Of a stretch of DNA of 64,000 nucleotides, positions 32,314 through 43,494 are shown one piece after another (the first letter of the stretch is position 1; the number at the start of each line of letters is the position of its first letter). The position numbers and the translations under genes were made by a program. The DNA is from Sepioteuthis lessoniana (Eukaryota; Mollusca; Cephalopoda; Myopsida; Loliginidae), in NCBI GenBank assembly GCA_963585895.1, contig OY757904.1, positions 159,417,896 to 159,481,895 of the forward strand, given 5' to 3'. The notes beneath the pieces were generated by a model. The model was not told the DNA's origin. It worked only from the letters and a program-made list of their open reading frames with translations, and did no database searches.

Positions 32314-32569
32314 CCCCTGGCTCCAGGAAGAAGATATGGGGCAAGAAGAAGTCCCCCCTCTGAGTATATGTCTCTCCATCTATCTCTCAAACTTCTACAA
32401 ACTGTGTGCCCCTTTCGAGAATAAAATGAGAGAGGGATATTTTTTATTGTTTCGTTTCGTTAATTGAATTTCGTAAATCATGTTTGGTTATCTCGTTGAT
32501 GAATCCATAAAAGACAATACAACATAATGTCATTTGGTGCGGCAATATCAGCTGGGTATTGAAAGATCG

Positions 32570-33953
32570 GACCAGGAAGAAGATGCAGGGGAAAAAGAAA
32601 AAAGGAAAAGCATAGATGTCACAACGTGCGTGGTTCTAAATTTTAAGAAGAAATAAGAGTCCCTAAAAAAAAAAAAAAAGAAAATAAAGAAAAAGAAAAA
32701 TATAGCGTGGGTGAATTGAAACCAACGGAAAAATATTGGACGATCGACAAAGCAGCTGATAGCAGAAGAAAAAAAGCAAGAACGAAAGAGAACGAACGAG
32801 ACACGAAAAGAAAGAAGGAAAATGGAGAAACAGAGAAAAGAACAACAAAAAAATGCAACAGACTTGGAAAAAAAGAAGAAAACCAGAGCTGACCAACAAC
32901 GAAAAACAGAAAAGATGAAAAAAAAGAAGAAACATCGACCTTATTGAAAAAAAAAGAAGAAAATGAAAGATGAAAAGAGAAAAGAAAAAAGAAAAAAGAA
33001 AAAAGAGAAACACTTCAAAGACTGTAAGTAAATTGCTCATTCTAAGAATATTGTAATTTGTTTTCTCTGTCGTTCATATGAGGGGTTCGTGCTGAGAGAA
33101 TTTGAAATGATTGTAAAAAAATTGATAATTTGAGAAGTAAAATTAGTCTTGTAGGCTTATATATTAATGTTTAATTAGCCTTTTTAAAAGATAAAATGGA
33201 AATAATTTTAGAAAAAAAAAAAACTGATTGAGCCCTACATATAAAGCATAGAAAAAATGATGAAAACTATTACATGTAATTTTGAAACGGAGTTAGGGAG
33301 AAGAAAGAGAAAGAGAAAGAGAGGGAGAACATACAAGCAGGTAGCTGTGGAAAGAAAAGAAAGAAAGAGAAGGGGTAAGATGGGAACAGTGGACAGATAT
33401 ATTGTCCCTATGTTAAAAAGATTGACGGGTCATAATGTAAACTTCCACTTGGGTTGTGAATTCTAATTTTTATGAATGAATTTGATAGTAAGTTGACGTG
33501 GTTCGATGTTGTCAGATTTCTTTTCTGACTGTACTGAATCCTGGCCTCTGAAAGCCTGGCATGTAGCCATGGGAAGGAGCATAGAAAAAAAGGATAGAAT
33601 GGTTATTTTGCATTGGAAATATAGTTGATTTTGTTGGAGAATGGAGCAAGGGAATTTGACGGTGTTGATATTTTGAGCCTCCATGAGTAGGAAAAATATG
33701 TGCACTTTTTTTCCAGACTGGGGATTCATGTTAAATTAAGGAAAGAAGAAAGAATATTATTGGAAAAGTTTGATTAACGAACCGTTTGCTTTGTGGAAAT
33801 ACTTGTTAGAAATTGAATAAACGTGGGTGCACGAACCCATAGTTACTATATTAAGGTAAAGACAGAGAGAAGCAGATATAAGGTAAAAAAGTGAATGAGT
33901 GATAAACAAAAAAAAAAAAAAAAAAGAAACTTGAAAACTGTTGAACACAGCAT

Positions 33954-34020
<67 letters not shown>
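32570..34020. repeat. Purine-rich low-complexity tract with (GA)n
   Basis: Long A/G-rich runs (poly-A at 32664-32680, gaaaaaagaaaaaag near 32980) and a (GA)n at 33954-34016. Minus-strand Phe/Ser/Leu-rich frames up to 125 residues and a plus-strand Lys/Glu-rich frame here come from composition and not from a gene. Confidence 0.85.
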
Positions 34021-34021
<1 letters not shown>

Positions 34022-34953
34022 CATTTTTAGGAAAAATAGACTGTGCATAGATTGAACCAAAAAACAAAAACAAAAAACTGAACATTTATTTGAACTTTGT
34101 GAACTTTAATTATGGACATATTGTTAATATTGTTTTGATTTGTTGAGAATAGTTGAAAAATTAGTAAAAAAAAAAAAAAAGAAAAGAAAAGACTTTGTTT
34201 GAGTTTAAAGGCAACATTAGAAATCTCCGTTTCATATGAAATTTTACGTTAACCATTGACAGGGGATTTGATATTATGTTTATGTAGATTTTAAAATTTT
34301 TGTTGATTCTAAATTTTTTTGGAAGATTAGGTTTTCGTGGAATAGGAAATACATTTTTTAAATTTCTGTTTTCGGGCGAGTCACGGGCTGACTCGAGATT
34401 AGGACAGACATTCATCCAAGTTGTGTTACGGATTGTTTTGGGGGCATACGGTAATTCTATAGAAGAATTCACCGTGCCGTGGATTTGTTTGAAGGCTTGT
34501 TGTGGCCAGAATTTTCAGATTGGAGTTCCAAATTGATGGAATAAAGGAATGAAAGGCGTGGCCCGCTCCAATATTTTGTGGATGATGTCTTGGATCTTTC
34601 AGTCCCGATGATGTTTTGGATTCGTGCGTGATTCGGCGAAGTGAAACGAATTTAGAAAAGGCGAGGTGCCGATATCTTAGTTGTCACGAGGGTTCTTGAT
34701 TAAATTGAAAAGCAACCCGGCGAGGGTGTGATCAGGTAAAACATGTCCCTCAAGCGTTTACAGACCAATAGGCACGGCAACAGAAAATTAATAATGAAAA
34801 AATGAGTAACACATTCCTAATAGGTATTTTTGCGTGGTCTATTTTTGGTGGTTTACTGCATGCGTGTCAGATTTTGATACATTTTGATGTATTGTTATTT
34901 TATGGAATTGTGATGCATTGTTTTGGGCCATGATTATTATGGATTTATGAGGA

Positions 34954-35223
34954 ATGTTTTGGGCCTTAAAGGTATTGCTTTTTTTTTTTGTTTTGTGGAA
35001 TTATCCAGTTACTCCAGGTAGGAACCTGTTGAGCGAAGGACTGGGGCGTAGTCATAAGGAATCCAGGCAAAATGTATTGCTTGTTTGTGACCAGGATTTG
35101 GGACCAGAGTATGGTCCTTTTATGGTTTCGAGTTTCTTTAAGGAATTGCAGAAGGCCCTATTATGTTTATGGAAAATGAGAGATGCATCTGTATTGTACT
35201 TTGATGCATGCATGTCGGGATAG
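34954..35223 (+). other. Unrecognised open frame in the LTR-like element
   Basis: An 89-residue frame ending just before the polypurine-like tract. It has a hydrophobic start (LLFFFVLW) and a RSHKESRQNVLLVCDQDLGP stretch. No family recognised; it may be chance in C-poor sequence. Confidence 0.2.
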
Positions 35224-35415
35224 CCAACCGCACAAAGAATAGTATGAAATAGATTTAGATAATAATTAGACTGTTACATAATGAAAAGGTCGCCTTCAAA
35301 TTATTTTAAGATTGTACTGTTTTTGCTGTTTTTCTTGTAATTTTTTTTGTTTTGTGTGAGATGTTGAGGGGGATGGAGAGAGATGTGAAGAAAATGTCAA
35401 TAGGTGGACATTTTT

Positions 35416-35435
35416 AAAAATGGGATAGAGAGGAG
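35416..35435 (+). promoter_or_regulatory. Candidate polypurine tract
   Basis: aaaaatgggatagagaggag abuts the right LTR-like repeat at its TG. In LTR elements this site primes plus-strand DNA synthesis. One T interrupts each half. Confidence 0.5.
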
Positions 35436-35722
35436 TGTTATATAATGACTATTGACATGGATTTTGGGTTCGTTCCTGGTGATCCAGTGTGCTTTGACAA
35501 GCTGTAACGTTGTGATTAGTAAATAGGGGGATGGCAGTGTGTTGTGTTAAGCCGAACGAGCAGGTGTGTAACTGGAAGGAGAGCACGTGATATGAAAACC
35601 ACGCGTTCAGATTTAGACAGTCAGACAAGTCAGAAGAGAGTCGAACCAGTGATACGCAGCCGATCAGAGGCGTTAGTGTCGTCTCTAACGATACGGCTTT
35701 CAAGGGGGAGGAAGCGTTGGCA
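35436..35722 (+). repeat. Right LTR-like repeat
   Basis: Partner of 32026-32313; same start and end. Fifty bases after it the minus-strand gypsy element begins. Confidence 0.75.
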
Positions 35723-35776
35723 CCCAATGGCTCTTTTTTCAACCAGATAAGGTGGCACTTGAGTGTAAAGGAACAT

Positions 35777-36476
35777 TCAACACGTTCGTAGAATAAAGAA
35801 AGAGTTTTATTGCAATAAAGATACAATAAAACAGCCAAGGAATAGTGAGGCACGCTACTAATCCCCGAAGCAAGAACAGTTATTTGTCTCTGCCTCCCAC
35901 TAGACAATTGATCCGAAGGTCAGATTATAGTGAGGATTAGGGGGGGAGTTCGGACCCAAGCCAAGGTTCTTGCCCTGTTGGTTTGTGCTGTTCATCGGCT
36001 TAGTGAAATGTGAGCCGATTAGCCTAGCTGGACATGGACCCAAACATGGATCTAGCCACAGATGCCTGATTATAGTTTAACTGGACAACAAGGTCCAGTT
36101 GTATACAAAGCGGGCAAAGCTGCTCATCGGCCCTCTTAGAGCAATGTGGGGCTGATGAGCCTCGCTAGACATGGATCGAAATCAGGGTCCAGGCAGGATA
36201 CCTTATGATAGCTTATACTGGACAGCAAGGTCCAGTGCTATACAAAAGTGACAAAGGTGTCAGTGATACATCTCGTCCACCCGAAGGTGGCCCAGCCGAA
36301 TCCAGGACCTTTCGGTCTCAAATCTGCCTTCGCTGGACAATGTCTACTAGGGTCAAAGCTAACTGCAAATTAATGCCATCGGACTCTTCCCAGTGGTAAG
36401 GACATATATAAAAGCGGGCTCACTGTATATATAGTCACTTCACATGACTGAGAGTGGGTGTAGGATATTCCATTAC
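35777..36476 (-). repeat. 3' LTR of gypsy 2 (with internal duplication)
   Basis: Shares gatgcctgattatag, ctggacagcaaggtccagtg, catgactgagag and the edge attccattac with the other LTR. A unit of about 130 bases (cctgattatag to tatacaaag plus flank) is present twice here (35985-36115 and 36120-36250) and only once in the right LTR. A pyrimidine/purine strip, gaggaggcg on the minus strand, adjoins its inner edge as polypurine tract. Confidence 0.75.
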
Positions 36477-36959
36477 AACGCCTCCTCGGAGCTAATTTTC
36501 TATTGAAAAGTTTGCTCAATATCTCCTCTTTTGGGGATTGAGACATAGTCGTTTGACTTCTTTTTCTTCCTAATATTTCCCCGTCTGACCACTTTTTGTG
36601 GTGGTGATATTAGTAGTTTTTGGGGAGCTGATACTCCCGCACTGGTTGAGTTGGAGATACTTCCATCGGTTCTGGTGGAGATATGGGAACTGGTATTTCG
36701 AATGCGTCATATATTACCTCCATTGGCAATTCTTCTCGATCTTATTGCGTGACATCTTGAATATATTATCTTGATTTTAATTGATTTAAGTGTCTCTTAC
36801 ATTGAAATCTTCTCCCTTTGAGCATGTATATCACTCTGCCAAGTCTTTTAGTGATAATTCTGTCTTCCTAAAAGCTTTTTCCTCTTCTATAATTTCTGAC
36901 TAAAACTCTCTCTCCTGGTTTGTAAAATTTTGTTGCAAAGTTTTCTTTAACAAATTTTT

Positions 36960-37640
36960 TCGTTGGACTAGGCAACAGCCTGTCGAAAACTGACCGAATT
37001 TTTCTTGCGAACATCACTTCGGCTGGTGAAAGGCCTGAATCTGCGTTCGGATTTGGCTGTAAACCGCGAAAAACTTTTGTATACTCCTCTCAACAGTGTC
37101 TATGCCTTGGTTCTTTCTTTGAGCTCTATTGAAAAGGTCCACGAATCTCTCCGCTTGCCCATTTGATCTAGGATGGTAAAAGAGGTTGTAATGTGGTCTA
37201 TGGACAAACGTGTACAAAAATCTTTAATATTTAAAATTCTCTGCCGGTCGTCGCTAACCAATGTTGTTGGCGTTCCAAAACGACTGAAAAGCACGTTTAA
37301 TATATTGACAGTATTTATGGATATCGGATGTCTACACTTAAATATTTCTGACCACTTGGAGAAACTGCATAATTATAAGGTAAAAATGACCATTTAGAGG
37401 TCTAGCATAGTCGATGTGTAATCTCGTCTACGGATCATCCGTTTTAGGCCATGGCTGAATTTTTATTGGTGGTGCTTTTGCCGCAAGTTGACAACCTCTA
37501 CACTCTTTTACCATTTTTCCAATATCCTGGTCCATCCCCAGCCAGAACGTATAGCTACGCATTAATGATTTCATTCTTGTTATGCCTGGATGACCTATAT
37601 GAGATTTTCTCATAAAGCATTACCATTCTATCTACATATA
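36960..37640 (-). pseudogene. Integrase of gypsy 2
   Basis: The minus strand gives the zinc-binding end (SHIGHPGITRMKSLMRSY, then ECRGCQLAAKAPP), core pieces with FSRFGTPTTLVSDD (second catalytic Asp) and YHPRSNGQAERFVD (Glu of the DDE triad). Frameshifts separate them and the first catalytic block is missing between 37300 and 37430. In active relatives it inserts the cDNA into the genome. Confidence 0.85.
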
Positions 37641-37999
37641 GGAGTACTTGCTCGTAGATTAAATAAGATGATCCACTTGGTTTTTTTCTGTCTTTCAATC
37701 AACCATATATGTTTCTTCATTTTGTTAATGAATTCGTCTTTCTCAGCTGCTTTTTTTCCTAAATATCTTCTAGACTCACAGGTAACTTCCGAATTGTATT
37801 GCAAAGCAATACAGATAATTACTTTTCATTCCTTAAGGCAGCTATCATCATATCTTCTAACGGCTCTGAAAATTTTGGAATCAATCTTGACAAACTATCG
37901 GTGGGTCCAAGTTTTTTTCGATGATAGGAATTCCATCTTAAAGTTTTAGTTCAACAAGATTATTCCCCAGCACTGTAACCTATTGGCGGTGTGCGTGAG

Positions 38000-38976
38000 T
38001 ATACCTTACTATTTTTAACCAAAAATTGTTAACAACGGTCTATAATCCGTCTGTAACGAAAATTTCCTCCCATGAAACTGTCAATTCTTTTAATCACGTA
38101 GATTATAGCCAGGATTTCTTTCTCAATCTATAATTTCTTTCTGCAGGAAGTAGAGTTCTGGACGCATCGGCTATAGGCTTCGTCGTTCCATCTTTGAAGA
38201 ATTACCGCTCCGATACCATAGTTGCTAGCGTCAAATGCTATAATTATCTCTTATTTGTGGTCAAATTGAGCTAAAAAATCCGCTGACAGTTTTTTAAAAA
38301 CTTTTCTTGAAAGCGGCTTCGCATTCTTTCGATCAAATTCATTTTCTATCCTTTTTGATTAAGTCATTCAGTAGAATTCTAAAATCATACATTTTTTTTT
38401 AATGTAGATACTATAATAGTTGGCCAAGCCTGAAAACGCCTGAAGATTAGTGATGTTTGTTTGGTGATGGGATATTTTTTAATAGCTTCGGCCCTTTTTG
38501 GTTTCGGTCTTCTAACGTTCTTGTCAATTATTTTCCCTAAATATTTAATCTGATTCATGAAGAACTTGTATTTCTCTGAACTTTGCTTGAAGCCATATTC
38601 GTCTATCTTCTGAAATACTTCCTTGATATATTTTCTATGCTGTTCGTTGTTTTCACTCCTTAACAGGATGTCATCTAGATACGCTGTGTCAAATTCTAGT
38701 CCAGCTAACATAGTGTCCATTACTTGTTGGAACAAGCTGGGTGCAACCTTTAGTCCCAAAGAAAGACGATTTAATTTGAAAATCCCTTTATTCGTGTTAA
38801 TCGCTAATAACTTCGAGCACTCTTCATATACTTTCACTTGTCAATATGCTTTAGACAGATCTATCTAAGAAAACAACTTGTCACCATTTAGCTTAGAGAA
38901 AATATCTTCCGGTGAGGGTAACGGGTATGTATGGTCTTTAAGAGAGTCATTCAATCCGGTTGAAAAGTCTGTTTAT
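38000..38976 (-). pseudogene. RT (main part) and RNase H region of gypsy 2
   Basis: A 150-residue minus-strand frame (38837-38385) reads NTNKGIFKLNRLSLGLKVAP, SLFQQVMDTMLAGL and TAYLDDIL, where YLDD is the catalytic box, then IKYLGKIIDKN. Upstream, DGDKLFSQIDLSKAY-like sequence (first catalytic Asp) is present with stops. RNase H blocks between 38385 and 38000 are degraded. Confidence 0.85.
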
Positions 38977-39374
38977 TTCCTGTAGATATTTTACAGGAAG
39001 GCACAAGGCCTTAAGTTTTTGGGGGAAGGGGAAGGGTGTGGTCTTGCATTAACTATGTTTTTACTAAGGGAACCTAGCTAGCCACATTCGCCGACCCATT
39101 CAACAATACAATATATAGTCATTCATTCGTCGCCTTACGCGCTGCTACCACCAAAATACCACATTTGCTCTATGGAGAAAGACCTACTTAAAACCCCGGA
39201 AGTGATGCATGATTTTATTTACAAATTGTGATTTTTTACAAATGAATTCATATGATGGGGATGGGAGAAAAACCCCGAAATATATACAATAACAAAGAAA
39301 CAAGGAAAAATCCCCCGTTTGGTTGGGCAGAGGAGGGAAGGATGACTCCAACATTGCCCCCTTTCGTACGACCT
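38977..39374 (-). mobile_element. Retroposed segment inserted in the gypsy 2 RT
   Basis: The RT sequence around ccggttgaaaagtctg (38956-38971) is repeated at 39375-39390, and the match extends to about 21 bases. The 398 bases between are foreign to the RT. In minus sense they begin with cgtacgaaagggggcaatg, which looks like a gypsy polypurine tract and LTR start, so this may be a fragment of another gypsy's 3' end. Confidence 0.6.
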
Positions 39375-39660
39375 CCGGTTGAAAAGTCTGCTTATACTTG
39401 GATCTTTGTTCTTTATATACACCGTAGGTACTGCCCAATCTGAGTCGTCAATTTTAGGGATTACCCCTATTTTCCGTAAACTTTCCTGTTTTTGGTTTAT
39501 TGCATCCAAAGCCGAGAATGGTATATTCCTTTTTGCCTGCACTACTAGTCTTATATTGTCTTTAATTTCGAACCTAACCTCGGTTTCGGTACATTGTCCT
39601 AGACTTTCAGAAAACACGTGTGGAAATTCGTTTTTTAAGTTTGAAATAAATTTTCTATCT
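39375..39660 (-). pseudogene. RT N-terminal part of gypsy 2
   Basis: The minus strand reads VQAKRNIPFSALDAINQKQE, LRKIGVIPKIDDSDWAVP and VYIKNKDPS, the entry blocks of a Ty3 RT. It joins the rest of RT once the inserted segment is removed. Confidence 0.8.
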
Positions 39661-39719
39661 TTTTAGTTTTCTTTTACTGCCACGTCCAATTTTTCGCAAA
39701 ATAAATTTTCGGACAATTC

Positions 39720-39995
39720 CCATAAATCAAAAAGCGCGATACAATCTGTACCAAATAAGATCGACGTGCCTGGAAAAACAAATTTTTGATTTGAAAGTTA
39801 CCCCCATAAATAATATGTTACAACTAAATTCGCCTTTGAAATTTAGCGATACGCCAGATACATCTCTAGCTGTTTTTGGTGCCCCCCCAATAGTGTACAA
39901 CCTATTTTCTTCCATATTTGTTCATTCACAATAGAAATGTCACTTCCAGTATCGAATAATAACTTCACTGTTTGTCCATTTATTTTTGTATTCAC
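39720..39995 (-). pseudogene. Aspartic protease of gypsy 2
   Basis: The minus strand reads NGQTVKLLFDTGSDISIVNE (DTGS active site near 39940), then IGGAPKTARDVSGVSL and KICFSRHVDL. Two frameshifts. It would process the polyprotein in an active copy. Confidence 0.8.
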
Positions 39996-40050
39996 GTATT
40001 TTTTTCACCATTTTCAATTTCGCTCTTAGATAAAACAACATTTACTTTAA

Positions 40051-41060
40051 TTACAGTGGGTGCTTTTGTGACCGATCCACACTCGAAACAAACCTTATCC
40101 TTAACAAAACAAACTCACAAACAAACAAAAAACCCCAGTTCTTTTTTAAGTGATACCCACCACAGGGATCACACTGGGACGTTTTCGCCTTATTTTTGTA
40201 AATTTCGTTTTTTTTATCGTTTGGACGTGAGAAATGTTCATTTTTTTTCGATCCGTATACTGTCTCTTTTAACATTTGTCCGTCTTTGATATTCCTTAGT
40301 CACTTTATGTAGGCGTAATTTCAGGGACTTGCTCTATCATAGTCAAAGTTCTTGATCTGATGTCTAAATTTATCACTGGACGAAGGTTAAACTTTTAAAC
40401 ATATCAATTGAAAGGTCACCCGATTTAAACAATTCAAATTGAGAATTTACTTTGCTTTCATAAGTCACAAAGTCTTCATTTTCTTGTTTTTACAATATTT
40501 ATACATTTATATCGAGTGTGGAACAAATTGTCCCTCTCGTTGAAAATTCCGGACAAAATCTTTGTCTTCTCGAACGAGATTTCCTCCGGCTTTTTAGGTA
40601 AAATTAGGTTTGTATATTTAGTGTTCTCTTCTGTGCCTAATTTTTGGTGTAACAGAGTGATTTTTTCTTCGTCCGACCATTGTTCGCATCTTTTCATAAA
40701 TATCGTCTCGTATCTACGAAAATAGGCAGGGAAAGTTATTCCATTGTCTGGGACATACGAGAATTCTGATAATGAATTCAGTATTCCTTCAGGAGAAAAA
40801 CATCTGGATCCACGTTCTTCCGTTGTCCTAAGTAATACACTTTCACGAAATAATTTGGCATTCGTCGTTTGTTGTTCCCGTAAATCTATCAGCTTGTCTT
40901 CAAAAATCTTTTGTGATTTTTCGAATTTTTCTTGTTATTGTAGCAATTACTGTTGTTGTAACTGCATACTAGCGTGTAACACTTTGGTCAATTCAACAAG
41001 TTATTCCATGTTTTCTTTGAGAAAAAAATATGCATCTACTAGAAAAAAAAATTTAAGCGC
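40051..41060 (-). pseudogene. gag of gypsy 2
   Basis: The minus strand contains MKRCEQWSDEEKITLLHQKL, TKYTNLILPKKPEEISFEK, FHTRYKCINIVK, and a zinc-knuckle-like stretch (SQCDPCGGYHLKKN) near 40160. The start is degraded around 41050. Stops and a frameshift are present. Confidence 0.75.
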
Positions 41061-41270
41061 GAAAAAAGATATTTCGTAATCCGATTTTATGCAAAAAGAA
41101 AAGAAAAACCTTTAATTTTTCTTTAAAAATAAAAAAAAACAAACACTATTTTCTTTTTAGCCGAAAGCAACAGAATAGAACAAAAGACTTTTTCTCAAAT
41201 AATGTTAATCCGAAAATATTGTTTTTTTTTCTGGAAAGTCGCAATTTTTTGTAATGTAGCGACTCAAGTA

Positions 41271-41290
41271 CGAATCCCGTGTTGAGTCAA
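41271..41290 (-). promoter_or_regulatory. Candidate primer-binding site of gypsy 2
   Basis: On the minus strand, directly inside the 5' LTR, the sequence ttgactcaacacgggattcg resembles the complement of a tRNA 3' end (T-arm complement cgggattcg; tgg would be expected where ttg is seen). Confidence 0.35.
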
Positions 41291-41759
41291 GCAACACGAT
41301 ATTTTACTTTTTTTCAGTTAACAGAAACCAGACAGGACTTGACACAAGGTCAAATGACCACTTAAGGCAATGTGGGCCTGATCGGCCTAGCTGGACAAGA
41401 ACCGAAATCTGGGTCCAAGCACGGATGCCTGATTATAGCTTAAACTGGACAGCAAGGTCCAGTGCTATACAAAGGTGACAATGATGCAGCTCGTGACCAA
41501 GCCGAATTTGGGGGCCTTTTGGCCTCAAGTCTGCCTTTGCTGGACAATGTCCGCTGGGGTCAAAGCCAACAGCAAATTAATGACGTCTGCCTCTTCCTCG
41601 GAGTGCGGCCAGATATAAAGTCGTGCTCATGGTATGTATTTGTCGCTGCCTCCCACCAGACAGGACTTGACACAAAGTCAAAAGCCCGAAGGCTGACCGT
41701 GCTCACTGTATATATAGTCACTCCACATGACTGAGAGGGTGTGTGAGATATTCTATTAC
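41291..41759 (-). repeat. 5' LTR of gypsy 2
   Basis: Partner of 35777-36476, about 230 bases shorter because the internal unit is single and another stretch is absent. Outer edge ctattac; inner edge near gcaacacg. Confidence 0.75.
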
Positions 41760-41766
41760 AACATGA

Positions 41767-41830
41767 TTAGTTGGTTGGTAGGGTTTAATGGCATATCAAC
41801 CTCTATAGGTTATTTAATGCCTGTTTACAC
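41767..41830 (-). repeat. LINE/SINE tail fragment flanking gypsy 2
   Basis: Contains gttggtagggtttaatggc, atatcaacctctatagg and ttatttaatgcc, the shared tail in minus orientation. Confidence 0.65.
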
Positions 41831-42194
41831 ATATGTACGGTTTGTGACAACAAGATTGATATGAGCAATATATAATTTTATATAGGATATTACTCATATT
41901 AATCTACAATAAGATAAATATGAGTAATATATCTGGCAGTATGTTTTTCAGTTATATACTGGTGGTTTATTAACTGATTGTCAATATCGGCGTAAAAGCA
42001 ATTTTTGCACTCCACCTTGGGAGGATCACTTCATGCCATGCATCTCAGATTCAACCAACCTCCTGGAAGCTGAATAAATACCATAAACACCATCCTTAGA
42101 TTCGTCGACTGATTATTGCCAGTAGAGATATTAATTTAGTCCGGGGAGCATGAATAGATAGGTTTTTATAAAAATGAATTGATAGGTTTTTATA
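41831..42194. other. No gene seen
   Basis: AT-rich with two short related pieces (gataggtttttataaaaat) at 42158 and 42180. No coding signal. Confidence 0.4.
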
Positions 42195-42330
42195 AAAATT
42201 CAGACGTCGTAAGGCAACCAATCAAGGAAAAGTAAACCTGAAATTGAACTCCGCATAAAAATTGATCTTGTTTCGCATTCTGCTCATAACAGAGGGGTTT
42301 GGTAAATAAAGATACCCATACATAATAAAT
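42195..42330 (+). repeat. SINE fragment, family S
   Basis: Shares aaggcaacca, cataaaaattgatc and a cataacagagggg end with the copies at 1-150 and 61745-61885. Confidence 0.5.
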
Positions 42331-42950
42331 ATTATGAAGAATATACTATTTGAAAATGTTGAAATCGACCAAATAATCTCAAAGCAATTGAACCCTATCA
42401 TGAAAGAATTACCGGTTGCCACTCACCTAATGCAAAGCTTTTTTAATGAATTAAGCACTCGTTAGCCGTTAAGCGTATATGTAAACAAAGGAAAATTATA
42501 CAAAAATGTTAAATCCCTTTGCTTATACTGACGGGTGAGGATCGAGAATAAATGTGTTTTAAAATAATTCTGACTACTTAGAAGCCTATTTTATGAATTT
42601 GTTTTTTTAAAACTTTTTGTAGAAATTTTCCCCTGCCTGCTTGATCAGTTTAAATCTGTAAAATATATAATGATCTCAACTAATAATTATGAAAAAGTAT
42701 GAATATTGACCATTTAAGATAAAATATCGTATCAAGTAATCTTCATATTTTGTTTCGATTTCATTTTATTTATTTCTCCATTTTCTGTTTGTAATTGGAA
42801 AGACCAGTTCTCTCTGACACAAACCTATTCATAGTATATTAACTTGGTGTAGTGTGTAGTGGGGGCAATTCATTTCTGGGAGAGATCTAGACCCCTCTTG
42901 ACCCTTGCCCAATTGAAGACGTATGTGTCTATGTGCACACGTATGTGTGT
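42331..42950. other. No gene seen
   Basis: AT-rich; no recognisable element. Confidence 0.4.
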
Positions 42951-42956
42951 AAGTGA

Positions 42957-42975
42957 GTGTGTGTGTGTGTGTGTG

Positions 42976-43027
<52 letters not shown>

Positions 43028-43055
43028 TGTGTGTGTAGGTGTGTGTGTGTGACGT
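42957..43055. repeat. (GT)n(GA)n(GT)n microsatellite
   Basis: Pure GT, then GA, then GT runs. The open frames across it on both strands are produced by the repeat. Confidence 0.95.
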
Positions 43056-43169
43056 GGGGCGTATTGACCGTTAATATTCATGTATCCATGTCCACTTTTA
43101 AGAATTTTAGCATCACCCATAAAGATCAGAAACTAACATAAAAGTAATGTATCAGTCAGAAATCATTAA

Positions 43170-43450
43170 AGGATTCTTTGATTGACTTTAACGGTATGTC
43201 AACCTGTCTAGGGTTATTTTATACCTAAGGGTTAAGGAATCCTGTTCATTGAATATTCATGTTAATATTTTTTGTGTCATTGTTTCTGAAGATTTTTTTT
43301 GCACACAGTCCTATCAAATATAGATAATTTTCAAACAGATCAAGTTGACCTAGAATAGGATCTGAACAGGTCAACCTCTCCGAGTCAGAGTGGAGCTGGG
43401 AGTAATGGTAATGACGGTGTACTCTTGTAATCTGTGATGATCCGTACTTC
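43170..43450 (-). mobile_element. VT element, divergent subfamily copy
   Basis: Plus strand shows ggtatgtcaacctgtctagg, gttaaggaatcctgttcatt and, further right, gagtggagctgggagtaatg, i.e. tail then body in minus sense. The tail insert is as in 29655-29965. Confidence 0.6.
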
Positions 43451-43494
43451 AAACAAAAATCATGAATAATTTCTAAAAATATCATTATGATCAT

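Larger units (their letters stand above)
32026..35722 (+). mobile_element. LTR-like non-autonomous element (about 3.7 kb)
   Basis: Bounded by direct repeats of 288 and 287 bases, both starting tgttatataatgactattg and ending ttggca (TG...CA). A purine-rich tract, aaaaatgggatagagaggag, sits immediately before the right repeat, as a polypurine tract would. The interior has strong strand bias (very few C on the plus strand), long A/G-rich runs and no recognisable gag, RT or integrase, so it would be a LARD-like element using another element's enzymes. A tggctccaggaagaag four bases after the left repeat is a weak primer-site candidate. No clear target duplication was found. Confidence 0.6.
35777..41759 (-). 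mobile_element. Ty3/gypsy retrotransposon 2, with both LTRs
   Basis: A minus-strand element of about 6 kb with gag, zinc knuckle, protease, RT, RNase H region and integrase in the Ty3 order between two related LTRs. A short aacat occurs just outside both ends (35772-35776, 41760-41764) and is a plausible 5-base target duplication. Frameshifts and stops in every domain make it inactive. A retroposed segment of about 400 bases interrupts RT. Confidence 0.85.

Noticed and set aside
32663-33040. A 125-residue Phe/Ser/Leu-rich frame on the minus strand, resembling a membrane protein
   Set aside because: It is the complement of an A/G-rich low-complexity tract inside the LTR-like element, and similar frames overlap it.
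42929-43141. Arg/Glu-rich and Ser/Leu-rich open frames
   Set aside because: Products of the (GA)n/(GT)n microsatellite.
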